From NCBI GenBank assembly GCA_003513005.1, contig DOTD01000039.1:1-52484 (forward strand): a stretch of DNA of 52,484 nucleotides, in the 5' to 3' direction. Below are positions 9,281 through 17,620 of this stretch, piece by piece. Both the position numbers and the translations under genes were made by a program. The notes below the pieces were generated by a model. It was not told the DNA's origin, made no database searches, and worked only from the letters and a program-made list of their open reading frames with translations. The stretch comes from Desulfotomaculum sp. (lineage in GTDB: Bacteria > Bacillota > Desulfotomaculia > Desulfotomaculales > Nap2-2B). Every line of letters begins with the position of its first letter. Within the stretch, counting starts at the first letter, position 1.

Positions 9281-9309
9281 TTAGACACTATATATGAGTT
9301 AAAAGTTCC
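9281..9309 (-). promoter_or_regulatory. Putative ECF-sigma promoter of the sigma/anti-sigma operon
   Basis: On the minus strand, GGAACTT (9309-9303), a 16-base spacer, then GTCTAA (9286-9281). This equals the classic sigma-E consensus. The expected transcription start is about 40 bases before the sigma gene start. Autoregulation by the adjacent ECF sigma factor is an inference from position and match. Confidence 0.72.
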
Positions 9310-9404
9310 ACATTTCAAGTGAAATATTCCGGTTTTTTAACCATTATATTACTAAATGTTAACTCCGTAAACAGTTTAATATCTAAATCATCTCCCACTA
9401 GGTA

Positions 9405-9433
9405 CTGACATAAGAACCAGATATTAATATAAT
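9405..9433 (+). promoter_or_regulatory. Sigma-A promoter upstream of ftsK
   Basis: CTGACA (9405-9410), a 17-base spacer, and a perfect TATAAT (9428-9433). It points toward the ftsK/spoIIIE gene 180 bases downstream. The leader then contains one copy of the dispersed repeat (9446-9485). Confidence 0.6.
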
Positions 9434-9445
9434 TTCATTTGCATT

Positions 9446-9485
9446 AGGAAGGTCAACTGCCTGCGTGCTTAATAATCGCCTCTTA
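9446..9485 (+). repeat. Dispersed intergenic repeat, copy A
   Basis: A 40-base sequence opening AGGAAGGTCAACTGCCTGCG and ending ATAATCGCCTCTTA. It matches copy C (43388-43427) at 39 of 40 positions and copy B (28072-28111) at 35 of 40. It sits in the untranslated leader of ftsK. Confidence 0.85.
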
Positions 9486-9616
9486 AAAAAATAAATATTT
9501 TCTTTTCATAGCTGGACTTGCCTATTTGACCATTATATGGTAAGCTCAAAAATATGGTGAGATAAGGGGAATCTTGTCGGAACTTATCATGTAAAAAAGC
9601 AACGGAGGGAAATTAG

Positions 9617-11887
9617 GTGTCCAAGATGCTCGAGAATGAATTAAAATCCGAGCTTTATGGAATTGCCGCAATTACGTTCGCTCTTTTAGGCCTGGTAAGT
9701 TTATTTACACATGCTGTCGGCGCGGTTGGACAATTCTTAAATCAGTGCCTTTCTGCTGCAGCCGGGCAAGGACGTATACTTATTCCGGCCCTTTTTTTAC
9801 TCCTGGGAATAAAGATTATCCGGGAGCGTAATAAAATTAAACTGGACACACAGATAATCGGGATATTGCTGCTGTTGTTTTTAATCCTGAGTCTTATCCA
9901 TCTTTCCATACCTGTCGAGTCTTCCTTCAAAGCCGGACAAAAAGGCGCCGGAGGGGGTATTTTAGGAGCCGCCGGAAGTTATCTGCTTCTAAAATACTTC
10001 GATCAAACAGGCAGCTATATTATCCTGTCCTCCTTGATGATCATTTCAATTGTTCTTTTAACGCAACTGCCCGTCTCCCGTTTATGCGGCATTCTGGTCA
10101 ATTATTCCAGTACGGCAATTAAAAAGGCGTATGATAAAATTACTGACTTTATTTTCATTGAAGCTGAAGAGGACGGAGAAAACACTGCTGAGATAAATAA
10201 TACACAGGCAAATACCTTAATTGTCAACAACGATGAAGACACCCCGGTTTTTCTCCCGTCAGCCTTAATCCAGGACAAAAAATCTGACGGAGAAGCACAG
10301 GAAATTAATGATGAGGCTCAAATTCATACAGTTTCCGAAAAAACAGGAAGAACGAAAGCAAAACAGCAGCCTTTCAAGCTTTCAGCGGCCTCCGACGGTA
10401 TAACATTTTGCCTTCCGCCGACATCCTTGTTAAACTGGAAAAAAACCAGGGATCATACTGTAACGGATAAGGAAATCAACGAAAAAAAACGCACCCTTGA
10501 AGAGACGCTGGCCAGCTTCGGAATTAATGTCCGTGTGACCCAGGTAACAGTAGGCCCTGCTATCACACGTTACGAAATACAGCCTCCTGCAGGCATAAAA
10601 GTAAGCAGGATTGTCGGTCTTTCCGACGACTTATCACTTGCGCTGGCCGCTTCGCATGTACGCATCGAAGCTCCAATTCCCGGCAAGGCAGCTATAGGCA
10701 TCGAGGTCCCTAACAAAGAAATTTCCACCGTCCACATGAAAGAACTGGTTGAAAGCAAAGAATTCGGCGCAGCCTCCTCAAAAATCACGGTTGCTTTGGG
10801 CAAGGACATATCGGGCGCGCCAGTTGTTACGGATCTTTCCCAAATGCCTCATCTCCTTATAGCAGGGGCAACCGGATCCGGGAAGAGCGTCTGTATCAAC
10901 ACAATAGTGGCTAGTATCCTGTTCAAGGCCACACCTGAGGAAGTAAAAATAATCTTAATCGATCCCAAGATGGTTGAACTTACCAACTATAATGGTATTC
11001 CCCACCTGATTACCCCCGTGGTTACAAACCCTAAAAAAGCATCCGGAATCCTGCACTGGGCGGTTAAAGAAATGGAACAAAGATATGATTTATTTGCCGC
11101 AGTGGGAGCACGGGACATAATCCGGTACAACAAAATGCAGGCGGAACTCCAGAAAGAATTCGGCGAAGACAGATTTCCGGCCGGGTCCGTGGATGCAACC
11201 CAGACTTTGAACAGCAATGGCACGCTGCCCTTAATTCTGATCATCATTGACGAGCTTTCAGACCTGATGATGATTGCGCCTGCAGAAGTAGAGGATTCTA
11301 TTTGCCGGCTCGCTCAGATGGCCAGGGCAGCGGGAATACACCTCGTGCTGGCCACCCAACGGCCTTCAGTAGATGTCATCACGGGACTGATTAAGGCAAA
11401 CATACCCTCCCGCGCCTCTTTTGCGGTATCTTCCCAGATGGATTCAAGAACTATTCTTGATACGGGCGGCGCGGAAAAATTGCTCGGGAGGGGAGATATG
11501 TTGTTCTTTCCCGTTGGTTCTTCCAAACCGGCAAGAATCCAGGGAGCATTTTTGGCCGACAAAGACACTGAAAACTTGGTCAGCTTCCTCAAAGAACAGG
11601 CCCAGCCAAATTACAATCCAGACATGGCCAATGTTCCCGATGAAGAAAACGTCTCCTTTTCTGAACAGGATGACAGCCTCCTTCCACAGGCTGTACAGTT
11701 ATTTATCGAACAGGGAAACGCTTCGGTTTCAATGCTTCAGAGAAGATTTCATATCGGATACGCCCGGGCAGCCAGGCTGGTTGACATAATGGAGCAGCGC
11801 GGAATAGTAGGCAGTTTCGAAGGAAGTAAACCGCGGTCAATCTTAATGACCCTGGAACAGTTCCAGCAATCATTCAAGCAAATCTAA
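9617..11887 (+). CDS. FtsK/SpoIIIE family DNA translocase
   Basis: A 756-residue, membrane-anchored, ATP-driven DNA pump for chromosome segregation at division or into the forespore. Four hydrophobic segments lie at about 10-175, followed by a charged linker to about 250. The motor has Walker A GATGSGKS (K423), LILIIIDELSDLMM as Walker B, and the ATQRPSVDVITGLIKANIPSR stretch typical of the family. The C-terminal winged-helix gamma domain (FIEQGNASVSMLQRRFHIGYARAARLVD) reads oriented skew motifs. The start is GTG at 9617 behind GGAGGG. Length and layout fit SpoIIIE as well as FtsK; sequence alone does not separate them. Confidence 0.95.
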   Translation: MSKMLENELKSELYGIAAITFALLGLVSLFTHAVGAVGQFLNQCLSAAAGQGRILIPALFLLLGIKIIRERNKIKLDTQIIGILLLLFLILSLIHLSIPVESSFKAGQKGAGGGILGAAGSYLLLKYFDQTGSYIILSSLMIISIVLLTQLPVSRLCGILVNYSSTAIKKAYDKITDFIFIEAEEDGENTAEINNTQANTLIVNNDEDTPVFLPSALIQDKKSDGEAQEINDEAQIHTVSEKTGRTKAKQQPFKLSAASDGITFCLPPTSLLNWKKTRDHTVTDKEINEKKRTLEETLASFGINVRVTQVTVGPAITRYEIQPPAGIKVSRIVGLSDDLSLALAASHVRIEAPIPGKAAIGIEVPNKEISTVHMKELVESKEFGAASSKITVALGKDISGAPVVTDLSQMPHLLIAGATGSGKSVCINTIVASILFKATPEEVKIILIDPKMVELTNYNGIPHLITPVVTNPKKASGILHWAVKEMEQRYDLFAAVGARDIIRYNKMQAELQKEFGEDRFPAGSVDATQTLNSNGTLPLILIIIDELSDLMMIAPAEVEDSICRLAQMARAAGIHLVLATQRPSVDVITGLIKANIPSRASFAVSSQMDSRTILDTGGAEKLLGRGDMLFFPVGSSKPARIQGAFLADKDTENLVSFLKEQAQPNYNPDMANVPDEENVSFSEQDDSLLPQAVQLFIEQGNASVSMLQRRFHIGYARAARLVDIMEQRGIVGSFEGSKPRSILMTLEQFQQSFKQI

Positions 11888-12055
11888 ACCTTAAAAATCT
11901 CCATGGCAAAAAAAATAATATATGCTATACTGTTTATAAATTAATACGGGTTCTGGTCCGGTAGGCGCTTTCTAAAAGCTTATAAAAGTATAAGATGTTC
12001 TTTTTTTATAAAGCCGGTTTTCTAAAAGTGTCTGATATTATCTGGAGGCAATTAA

Positions 12056-12349
12056 ATGGCCAAAGAAAAAGCAGGTAAGAAAAAGCGGGTAACCGCTAAG
12101 GTTGAAATGGCAAAAGAAAAAGCAGTTATTAAAACGCAGGAAACAGATCAGTTTGAAACTAAAGATCAAGCCGTTCAGCGGGTAAAAACGGCTAAAGAAA
12201 AGACAGATAAAAATGCGCAGGAAAACACTCAGGTCGAAACGGTAGTTCAAATCGTTCAGCGGGTAAAAAAGGATATGCTCTGGGTGGGAGTATGTATTGT
12301 TGTGTCCGCAGCTATAGGACTGATTGCGGGTCAATTGATCAAGTTTTAA
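12056..12349 (+). CDS. Small Lys-rich protein with C-terminal membrane anchor, function unknown
   Basis: A 97-residue protein I do not recognise. The first ~70 residues are very polar and Lys/Glu/Gln-rich, with a loose internal repeat (AKEKAGKKKR, AKEKAVIKTQ, AKEKTDKNAQ, each followed by a QxVQRVK-like segment). One hydrophobic helix closes the protein (MLWVGVCIVVSAAIGLIAGQLI), so it is probably tail-anchored with the charged part in the cytoplasm. The SD GGAGG lies seven bases before the ATG. It follows ftsK by 168 bases and converges with uvrB two bases away. The low-complexity N-terminus makes homology searches unreliable. Confidence 0.7.
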   Translation: MAKEKAGKKKRVTAKVEMAKEKAVIKTQETDQFETKDQAVQRVKTAKEKTDKNAQENTQVETVVQIVQRVKKDMLWVGVCIVVSAAIGLIAGQLIKF

Positions 12350-12351
12350 TT

Positions 12352-14385
12352 TTAAAGAATATCCTGGCGGGAAGTCAATTCCTTATTCCTGCCGTGAAGC
12401 TCCAACCGCAGTTCAATAATCAAATCCCTTAGCTCGGCAGCCCGTTCAAATTCGAGTTTTCGCGCAGATTCGCGCATTTCTTTTTCCAGCTTGATTATAA
12501 TTTGCTTGAGCTCCTTTTTGTTGGCGCTTTTTTTAACGTAGCCGCCGTCAGATTGTTTTTTTCCCTTGGCAACAGGGCGGGTAGCCTCAATCAAGTCCCG
12601 GACAGCCTTCTCTACCGTCCGGGGGGTAATATTGTATTTCCGGTTGTATTCCACCTGAAGCCTTCGCCGCCGTTCAGTTTCCCCGATAGCCCTTTTCATT
12701 GAATCAGTTACCTGATCAGCATACATGATAACCTTTCCTTCAACATTCCGGGCAGCCCTGCCGATTGTCTGGATAAGAGAACGCTCGGAACGGAGAAAAC
12801 CCTCTTTGTCCGCATCAAGGATAACTACAAGACTCACTTCTGGCAGATCCAGTCCTTCCCTTAACAAATTGATCCCTACCAGAACATCAAATACTCCCAG
12901 ACGAAGATCCCTGATTATTTCCATACGTTCCAGGGCATTGATGTCTGAATGCATGTAGCGCGCCTGTATATTAAAACTTCCAAGGTAATCGGTTAAATCT
13001 TCCGCCATTTTCTTGGTCAGGGTGGTTACAAGAACACGCTGCTTTTTGGTTACACGGCTGCGTACTTCCCCAAGCAGATTATCTATCTGGCCGCGTATCG
13101 GGCGAACGGAAAGTTCGGGATCCACCAGGCCTGTAGGCCTGATGATTTGTTCGACAATCCGTCTGCTATGCTCAAGTTCGTATGGGCCGGGAGTCGCTGA
13201 TGAAAAGATCACCCGGTTAATCCTTTTTTCAAATTCGTCAAATTTTAAAGGCCTGTTGTCAAAAGCGGAAGGCAAACGAAAACCATGCTCCACCAATGTT
13301 TCTTTGCGTGATCGATCCCCTTCATACATCCCTCTCACCTGAGGTATTGAAACATGGGACTCATCAATGAACATAAGAAAGTCGTCAGGGAAATAATCAA
13401 TCAGCGTATAAGGAGGCTCTCCTGGCAGCCTTCCGGTCAGGTGGCGCGAATAATTTTCAATGCCCTTGCAGTATCCCATTTCGCGCATCATTTCTATTTC
13501 ATAATTTACACGCTGTTCCAAACGCTGAAATTCAAGGATTCTACCCCTGGAATTCAATTCTGCAAGGCGGTCTTTTAATTCAATTTCGATATTTGAGATT
13601 GCTCTTTCCAGCCGGGATCGCGAGACTGTATAATGACTGGCCGGAAAAACTGAAACATGCTGCCGGGCGCCCAGAACCTCACCGCTGACGACATCAAATT
13701 CAACCAGGCGCTCAATCTGATCACCCTGTAAATCCACCCGCACGGCTCTTTCTGTATAAGAGGCCGGGTATATTTCCACTATATCTCCCAGGACACGAAA
13801 AGTCCCGCGGGTGAAACTTATATCATTGCGTTGATACTGTATATCCACCAGTTTCCGCAACAACGCGCCGCGTTCGAAGACAGCCCCTTTGCGAAGAGAA
13901 ATTACCAGATCCCCGTACTCCCCCGGATCACCAAGGCCGTAAATACAGGAAACGCTGGCCACAATAATCACATCCTGCCGTTCAAAGAGAGAGCAGGTTG
14001 CGGAATGGCGCAGCTTATCGATTTCCTCGTTTACCGAGGAGTCCTTTTCGATGTATGTATCTGTCTGGGGGATATAAGCTTCCGGCTGATAGTAGTCATA
14101 GTAACTGATAAAATACTCAACAGCATTTAGAGGAAAGAATTCTTTAAACTCGCCGCAAAGTTGTGCGGCGAGTGTTTTATTGGGGGCCAGAATAAGCGTG
14201 GGGCGTTGAACAGCCTGAATTACCTGGGCCATCGTATATGTTTTTCCGCTTCCTGTAACCCCTAGCAAAGTCTGCCTGGAAAAACCCATATTTATGCCTT
14301 CGATAAGCTCAAAAATAGCTTTTTGCTGGTCACCGCGGGGCTCGAAATCAGATTTTAATTCAAAATTCAATGTATCCCACTTCAC
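12352..14385 (-). CDS. uvrB: Excinuclease ABC subunit B
   Basis: A 677-residue DNA damage-verification helicase of nucleotide excision repair, partner of UvrA and UvrC. Walker A is GVTGSGKT (about residues 42-49). The beta-hairpin region has the YYDYYQPEAYIP motif, and DESHVSIPQ is the Walker B box. The C-terminal UVR domain is KLEFERAAELRDLI. Start choice is uncertain: GTG at 14385 gives a typical N-terminus but lacks a clear SD, so it may be translated by coupling to the lipoprotein gene that ends 17 bases upstream. uvrA is not in the window. Confidence 0.96.
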   Translation of the reverse strand: MKWDTLNFELKSDFEPRGDQQKAIFELIEGINMGFSRQTLLGVTGSGKTYTMAQVIQAVQRPTLILAPNKTLAAQLCGEFKEFFPLNAVEYFISYYDYYQPEAYIPQTDTYIEKDSSVNEEIDKLRHSATCSLFERQDVIIVASVSCIYGLGDPGEYGDLVISLRKGAVFERGALLRKLVDIQYQRNDISFTRGTFRVLGDIVEIYPASYTERAVRVDLQGDQIERLVEFDVVSGEVLGARQHVSVFPASHYTVSRSRLERAISNIEIELKDRLAELNSRGRILEFQRLEQRVNYEIEMMREMGYCKGIENYSRHLTGRLPGEPPYTLIDYFPDDFLMFIDESHVSIPQVRGMYEGDRSRKETLVEHGFRLPSAFDNRPLKFDEFEKRINRVIFSSATPGPYELEHSRRIVEQIIRPTGLVDPELSVRPIRGQIDNLLGEVRSRVTKKQRVLVTTLTKKMAEDLTDYLGSFNIQARYMHSDINALERMEIIRDLRLGVFDVLVGINLLREGLDLPEVSLVVILDADKEGFLRSERSLIQTIGRAARNVEGKVIMYADQVTDSMKRAIGETERRRRLQVEYNRKYNITPRTVEKAVRDLIEATRPVAKGKKQSDGGYVKKSANKKELKQIIIKLEKEMRESARKLEFERAAELRDLIIELRLELHGRNKELTSRQDIL

Positions 14386-14402
14386 TGATCAGTTTTTTAA
14401 TG

Positions 14403-15740
14403 TTATTCGCCGTCTGCGCTTTCACTTCCTGCCTCGTTCTCCTTGCCGGCCTGCCCTTCCTGAACCGATTCGATATTTTTTATCTCACCCGGAATCTCGA
14501 CCTCTACTTTCTTTCCTTCCTGGGTTGTAATCCTTAACTTGGTCCTGGCATTTTTCTGTTCGCCTGTTGAGCCTCCTTGCCCCTGTCTCTGGCTGCTTCC
14601 GCCGCTCCCGCTGCCCTCACTGTCCTCGCTGCTGTCCTGGCTTTCACTTCCTTGTTCCATGCTTTCCTGCCCGCCTCCCTGCTCTTTCTCCTTGCCCCAA
14701 CGCTGTTCAAGCAGGTAGGAGTTGTCTTTTTGAACCAGCTGTACGGGAACGACCCTGGTTGGAACACCGTAATCACCATTTAAAATACGGTTATCGTACT
14801 GCCAGCTGCCCGTTTGGGAAAGGCTGACCGCCGCGTCATAGGCATACTGTCCCACTAATTCGGGCATGGTATCTATTTCCGCATTATGTCCACCTTCAAT
14901 TAATGCCCTTGAAGATTCCTCATTCGCCCCCACTCCGACTGTAATTATATAATGACTGAAACCCCGGTACTTCAACGCTTTTACATACTCCATAACAAGT
15001 CTGCTGTCAGTGGCCAATATGGCATCGATCCTGTCGTAGTTATACTTGTTTAAAACCTGGTCTGCCGACATAACGCCCAATCCGGGATCATTCCTTAGAT
15101 AGACGATTTCTTCGATAATTTTCACTCGCGGCTCTTTATTTAATTCATCCCGGATTCCGGCAACTATTTCATTTGAAATTTGATCTTTCTGGTCACCCCT
15201 TATAATAATCGTATTCAATAATTGGCGCCTTTCAATTCCAGGAACAACCTGATTTGTGTAACCGCCGTTAAGCGCTTTAAGCAGGTAAATTGCTGCCAAC
15301 CTGCCGGCAAGAAGGTGATCTGAAGTTATATAGCCGTCTACCGGAACATTCCTTGGCAAAGTTTCCAGGGCTAATACTTTTATATTTGCCTTTTTGAAGC
15401 GTTCGATAACCGGATTAACCGACGTTGAATCAACAGGTTGAACAACTACAGCCTTCAGCTGTTTTGTTCCCTTCTGTAAAACCTGATCGAGCTGCTTGAT
15501 CTGTTCCTGGGGGTCATTTTTCGCATCCAGAAATTCTATTTTTATATCTTCTTTTTTACTTCTCTTCATCATTTCCTGTTGAATGACTTTGTTTCCGTCC
15601 AGCCGTAGATCAGAGAAGGATACAGCAATGTTAAGGCTTGCTCCAATTGGTTTTCTCTCTGCTTGCTGACTGCAGCCATTTATCGCAATGAGGCATACCG
15701 CCATCAATAACGGGAATATCCGTTTAAACGCAACGAGCAT
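14403..15740 (-). CDS. Sugar-type periplasmic-binding-protein-fold lipoprotein (Peripla_BP_4)
   Basis: A 445-residue lipoprotein: signal peptide with lipobox INGC (Cys about residue 23), then a type-I periplasmic binding fold of about 310 residues resembling galactose/ribose-binding proteins (VVVQPVDSTSVNPVIERFKKANIKVLALE, DAILATDSRLVMEYVKALKYRG). The last ~95 residues are unusual: a Gln/Glu/Ser/Gly-rich low-complexity stretch, then a short segment TKLRITTQEGKKVEVEIPGE and another acidic tail. No ABC transporter permease or ATPase is nearby, so it may be a sensor or an orphan binding protein rather than a transporter subunit. The SD is GGAGAG before ATG. uvrB follows after 17 bases. Confidence 0.82.
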   Translation of the reverse strand: MLVAFKRIFPLLMAVCLIAINGCSQQAERKPIGASLNIAVSFSDLRLDGNKVIQQEMMKRSKKEDIKIEFLDAKNDPQEQIKQLDQVLQKGTKQLKAVVVQPVDSTSVNPVIERFKKANIKVLALETLPRNVPVDGYITSDHLLAGRLAAIYLLKALNGGYTNQVVPGIERRQLLNTIIIRGDQKDQISNEIVAGIRDELNKEPRVKIIEEIVYLRNDPGLGVMSADQVLNKYNYDRIDAILATDSRLVMEYVKALKYRGFSHYIITVGVGANEESSRALIEGGHNAEIDTMPELVGQYAYDAAVSLSQTGSWQYDNRILNGDYGVPTRVVPVQLVQKDNSYLLEQRWGKEKEQGGGQESMEQGSESQDSSEDSEGSGSGGSSQRQGQGGSTGEQKNARTKLRITTQEGKKVEVEIPGEIKNIESVQEGQAGKENEAGSESADGE

Positions 15741-15877
15741 TTATATCTCTCCTTCTTAAACCTATTCAGTATTATGCTTAATCCGGGAAGCAAATATGAA
15801 ATCCGTTTAAATGAGTACTTAATTCCAAATTTTAGTCATACAAATTAATTCAGGATGGAAAAGAAAGGGATGATTGG

Positions 15878-16174
15878 ATGGAAAAACTTAAACTTTACTG
15901 GCAGCGGTTTTACAGGCTTTTTGCAGAAAAACGGCCTGCAGAAAAATTATTTTCTATTCTTGATTCTGTAGATGAGGCACGCATATACTGGCAGGCAGCG
16001 TTAAAGGAATTTACTCTTGCAGAAAAAGATTTTATCGATTATTCAAGCTATAAAATAATTGCCTCTCAAAAAAAGTATATTTATTTATTGCAGCAGGCAC
16101 AAAGCCTCGGGACAACCTCCTGGCCGGCAGATGAACTCAAACCGCTGGCGTCAAACCTGCCCGTGATTAAATGA
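15878..16174 (+). CDS. DUF2508 (YaaL-like) family protein
   Basis: A 98-residue, soluble, helical protein. The central part (SVDEARIYWQAALKEFTLAEKDFIDYSSYKI, then QKKYIYLLQQA) matches the spacing of DUF2508/YaaL proteins, which are small Firmicutes proteins of unknown function, often near recombination genes. Here it stands alone between divergent and convergent neighbours. The SD AAAGGGA precedes ATG. It converges with the uracil-DNA glycosylase gene three bases away. The family call is by pattern and moderately sure. Confidence 0.65.
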   Translation: MEKLKLYWQRFYRLFAEKRPAEKLFSILDSVDEARIYWQAALKEFTLAEKDFIDYSSYKIIASQKKYIYLLQQAQSLGTTSWPADELKPLASNLPVIK

Positions 16175-16177
16175 TAA

Positions 16178-16816
16178 TTAACAATATGACGAGTAATGGC
16201 AGGGATCGACAAGCTCGCGGTATTTGGCCACTACCTGCTTGAAATCTTCCCAGGTATCCTTTTTCAGGTTTGGATTGCGCAAGAGGGCCGCCGGATGGTA
16301 TGTAGGCATTATGTAAAGCTCACCTTTTTTTACCCAGTTGCCCCTTTCACGTGTTATTTTGCCTTTTGGATCCAGTAAAGCCTGTAGAGCGGCGCCGCCA
16401 AGCAATACAAGAATCTTTGGCTCTAGAATCCGTAATTGGGCCTGCAGGTTAGGGCTGCAGGCTGTAATCTCTTCTGTACTGGGAGTTCTGTTGCCCGGAG
16501 GCCGGCATTTAACAACATTAAGGATATATGCGTGGTTGAATCTCTCGAACCCGCAGGCCTGCAGGATTTTATCCAACAATTGCCCTGCCCTGCCAACAAA
16601 CGGCCTGCCCTGCACATCCTCGTCCGCTCCCGGCCCCTCACCGCAAAGCACAAGGCTCGCTTTTAAACTGCCTTCTCCAAAAACCACACCACGGCATCCG
16701 CCTCGCAGATCACATCTGTTGCAGGTTTTTACCTTCTCTTCCAGTTCGGCAAGGTTATCATATCCGGAAAGATCCCAAGCCGGGTTTGATAATAGGTTAT
16801 ACTCATCAAAAAACAA
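16178..16816 (-). CDS. Family-4 (iron-sulfur) uracil-DNA glycosylase
   Basis: A protein of about 212 residues that removes uracil from DNA. Motif GEGPGADED (GExPGxxED of family 4), the downstream GRPFVGRAGQLLD, VVKCRPPGNRTP, and the C-terminal HPAALLRNP are all present. Cysteines for the 4Fe-4S cluster are visible in CNRCDLRGGC and in the VVKCRPPG and ITACSPN regions. I placed the start at TTG 16816, behind AGGAGGGG six bases upstream, rather than at the further upstream TTG 16843, which lacks an SD. It lies 58 bases behind cooT and probably shares its promoter. Confidence 0.92.
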   Translation of the reverse strand: MFFDEYNLLSNPAWDLSGYDNLAELEEKVKTCNRCDLRGGCRGVVFGEGSLKASLVLCGEGPGADEDVQGRPFVGRAGQLLDKILQACGFERFNHAYILNVVKCRPPGNRTPSTEEITACSPNLQAQLRILEPKILVLLGGAALQALLDPKGKITRERGNWVKKGELYIMPTYHPAALLRNPNLKKDTWEDFKQVVAKYRELVDPCHYSSYC

Positions 16817-16874
16817 TTCTGTCCCCCTCCTGCGTACGATCAAGAAATCAAATAATTTGATACAAAGAGGGGTT

Positions 16875-17063
16875 TTATTCCTTTTCCAGAATTATTTTAT
16901 GGTCGACCAGGGCAAGCTCGGCAATCTTTGCTTTAATTATTTTACGCCGGCCAAAAATATCTTCCAGGATAAGGCCGTCTTCCCGGGGAATTACTTTATC
17001 CACGGATTCAAAAAATAACTCCTCAATCCCGCCCTCGCGCAGATATGCGTTTGCTTCACACAA
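16875..17063 (-). CDS. cooT: CooT-family nickel-binding protein
   Basis: A 62-residue protein that starts MCEANAYL: the conserved Cys2 directly after the initiator is the nickel ligand in CooT. The remainder (FFESVDKVIP, LEDIFGRRKIIKAKIAEL, LVDHKIILE) follows the family pattern. The start is TTG at 17063 with a GGGGGTGG stretch upstream; a longer frame would bury the essential Cys2 internally. CooT assists nickel insertion into carbon monoxide dehydrogenase in carboxydotrophs; homologues occur in many anaerobes without a linked cooC/cooS, as here. A very strong promoter (17118-17147) precedes it. Confidence 0.82.
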   Translation of the reverse strand: MCEANAYLREGGIEELFFESVDKVIPREDGLILEDIFGRRKIIKAKIAELALVDHKIILEKE

Positions 17064-17117
17064 AACGCCCACCCCCAAAAATAATAAACTGCCGCGTTGC
17101 TGCAGCCGTTTTAAGAA

Positions 17118-17147
17118 ATTATATTACCCTTTAAAATAACTTGTCAA
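17118..17147 (-). promoter_or_regulatory. Consensus sigma-A promoter of cooT-udg
   Basis: On the minus strand, perfect TTGACA (17147-17142), an 18-base spacer and perfect TATAAT (17123-17118). Transcription would start about 47 bases before the cooT start. Confidence 0.8.
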
Positions 17148-17186
17148 CGGTCATCTTCTGAGACTATAAATGCCACTGGAATAGTA

Positions 17187-17620
17187 TTATTTCTTATTAT
17201 TATTATTACCTGTATTACCGTTCCTTTCCAGCTCATTATCCGAATAGATTTCATTGCCATAATCATTTGTTAAAAGTTCCCGAAATAAATTTGTCACTCC
17301 TGAGTACATACTCGAACGAAATATTAGTTTCGAAGAAATGTCCCCAATACAAATTATTTCATCTGCCCCAGCTCGACGAAAATGATCGATATTTTCCGGA
17401 TTTAATGATTCAACAATTATTTTACAAGAAGGATTCATATGTCTGATGGCCAAAGCAGTTAATTTCGAAATTTATAGTCAATTTTCCTTGCCCCTTTTTT
17501 ATAATATTTTCCAATAATGAACCGGCAATATATCCAAATGATGCAATTCCACCAAACATGACTATCACTGCCACAACTTTGCCAGCAGTTGTTAGTAATA
17601 TATTTAAATTACTTTTGACC
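17187..17620 (-). pseudogene. Relic of a two-TM potassium channel with RCK domain
   Basis: Two pieces of one gene in different frames. The first (about 17475-17620) encodes the second pore helix after the selectivity filter (LLTTAGKVVAVIVMFGGIAS, then FGYIAGSLLENI), as in Kch/MthK-like channels. The second (about 17187-17459) encodes the end of the RCK domain (TALAIRHMNPSCKIIVES, ENIDHFRRAGADEIIC, NLFRELLTNDYGNEIY). TM1, the filter and most of the Rossmann core are missing; the joint near 17460-17475 is an internal deletion plus frame change. It begins at the very end of ablB. An active protein is unlikely. In this position an intact channel would have belonged to the c-di-AMP-controlled ablAB unit. 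Confidence 0.75.

Noticed and set aside
14534..14827. Several open frames on both strands over the tail of the lipoprotein gene
   Set aside because: They arise from the low-complexity Ser/Gly/Gln codons; no SD or family features.
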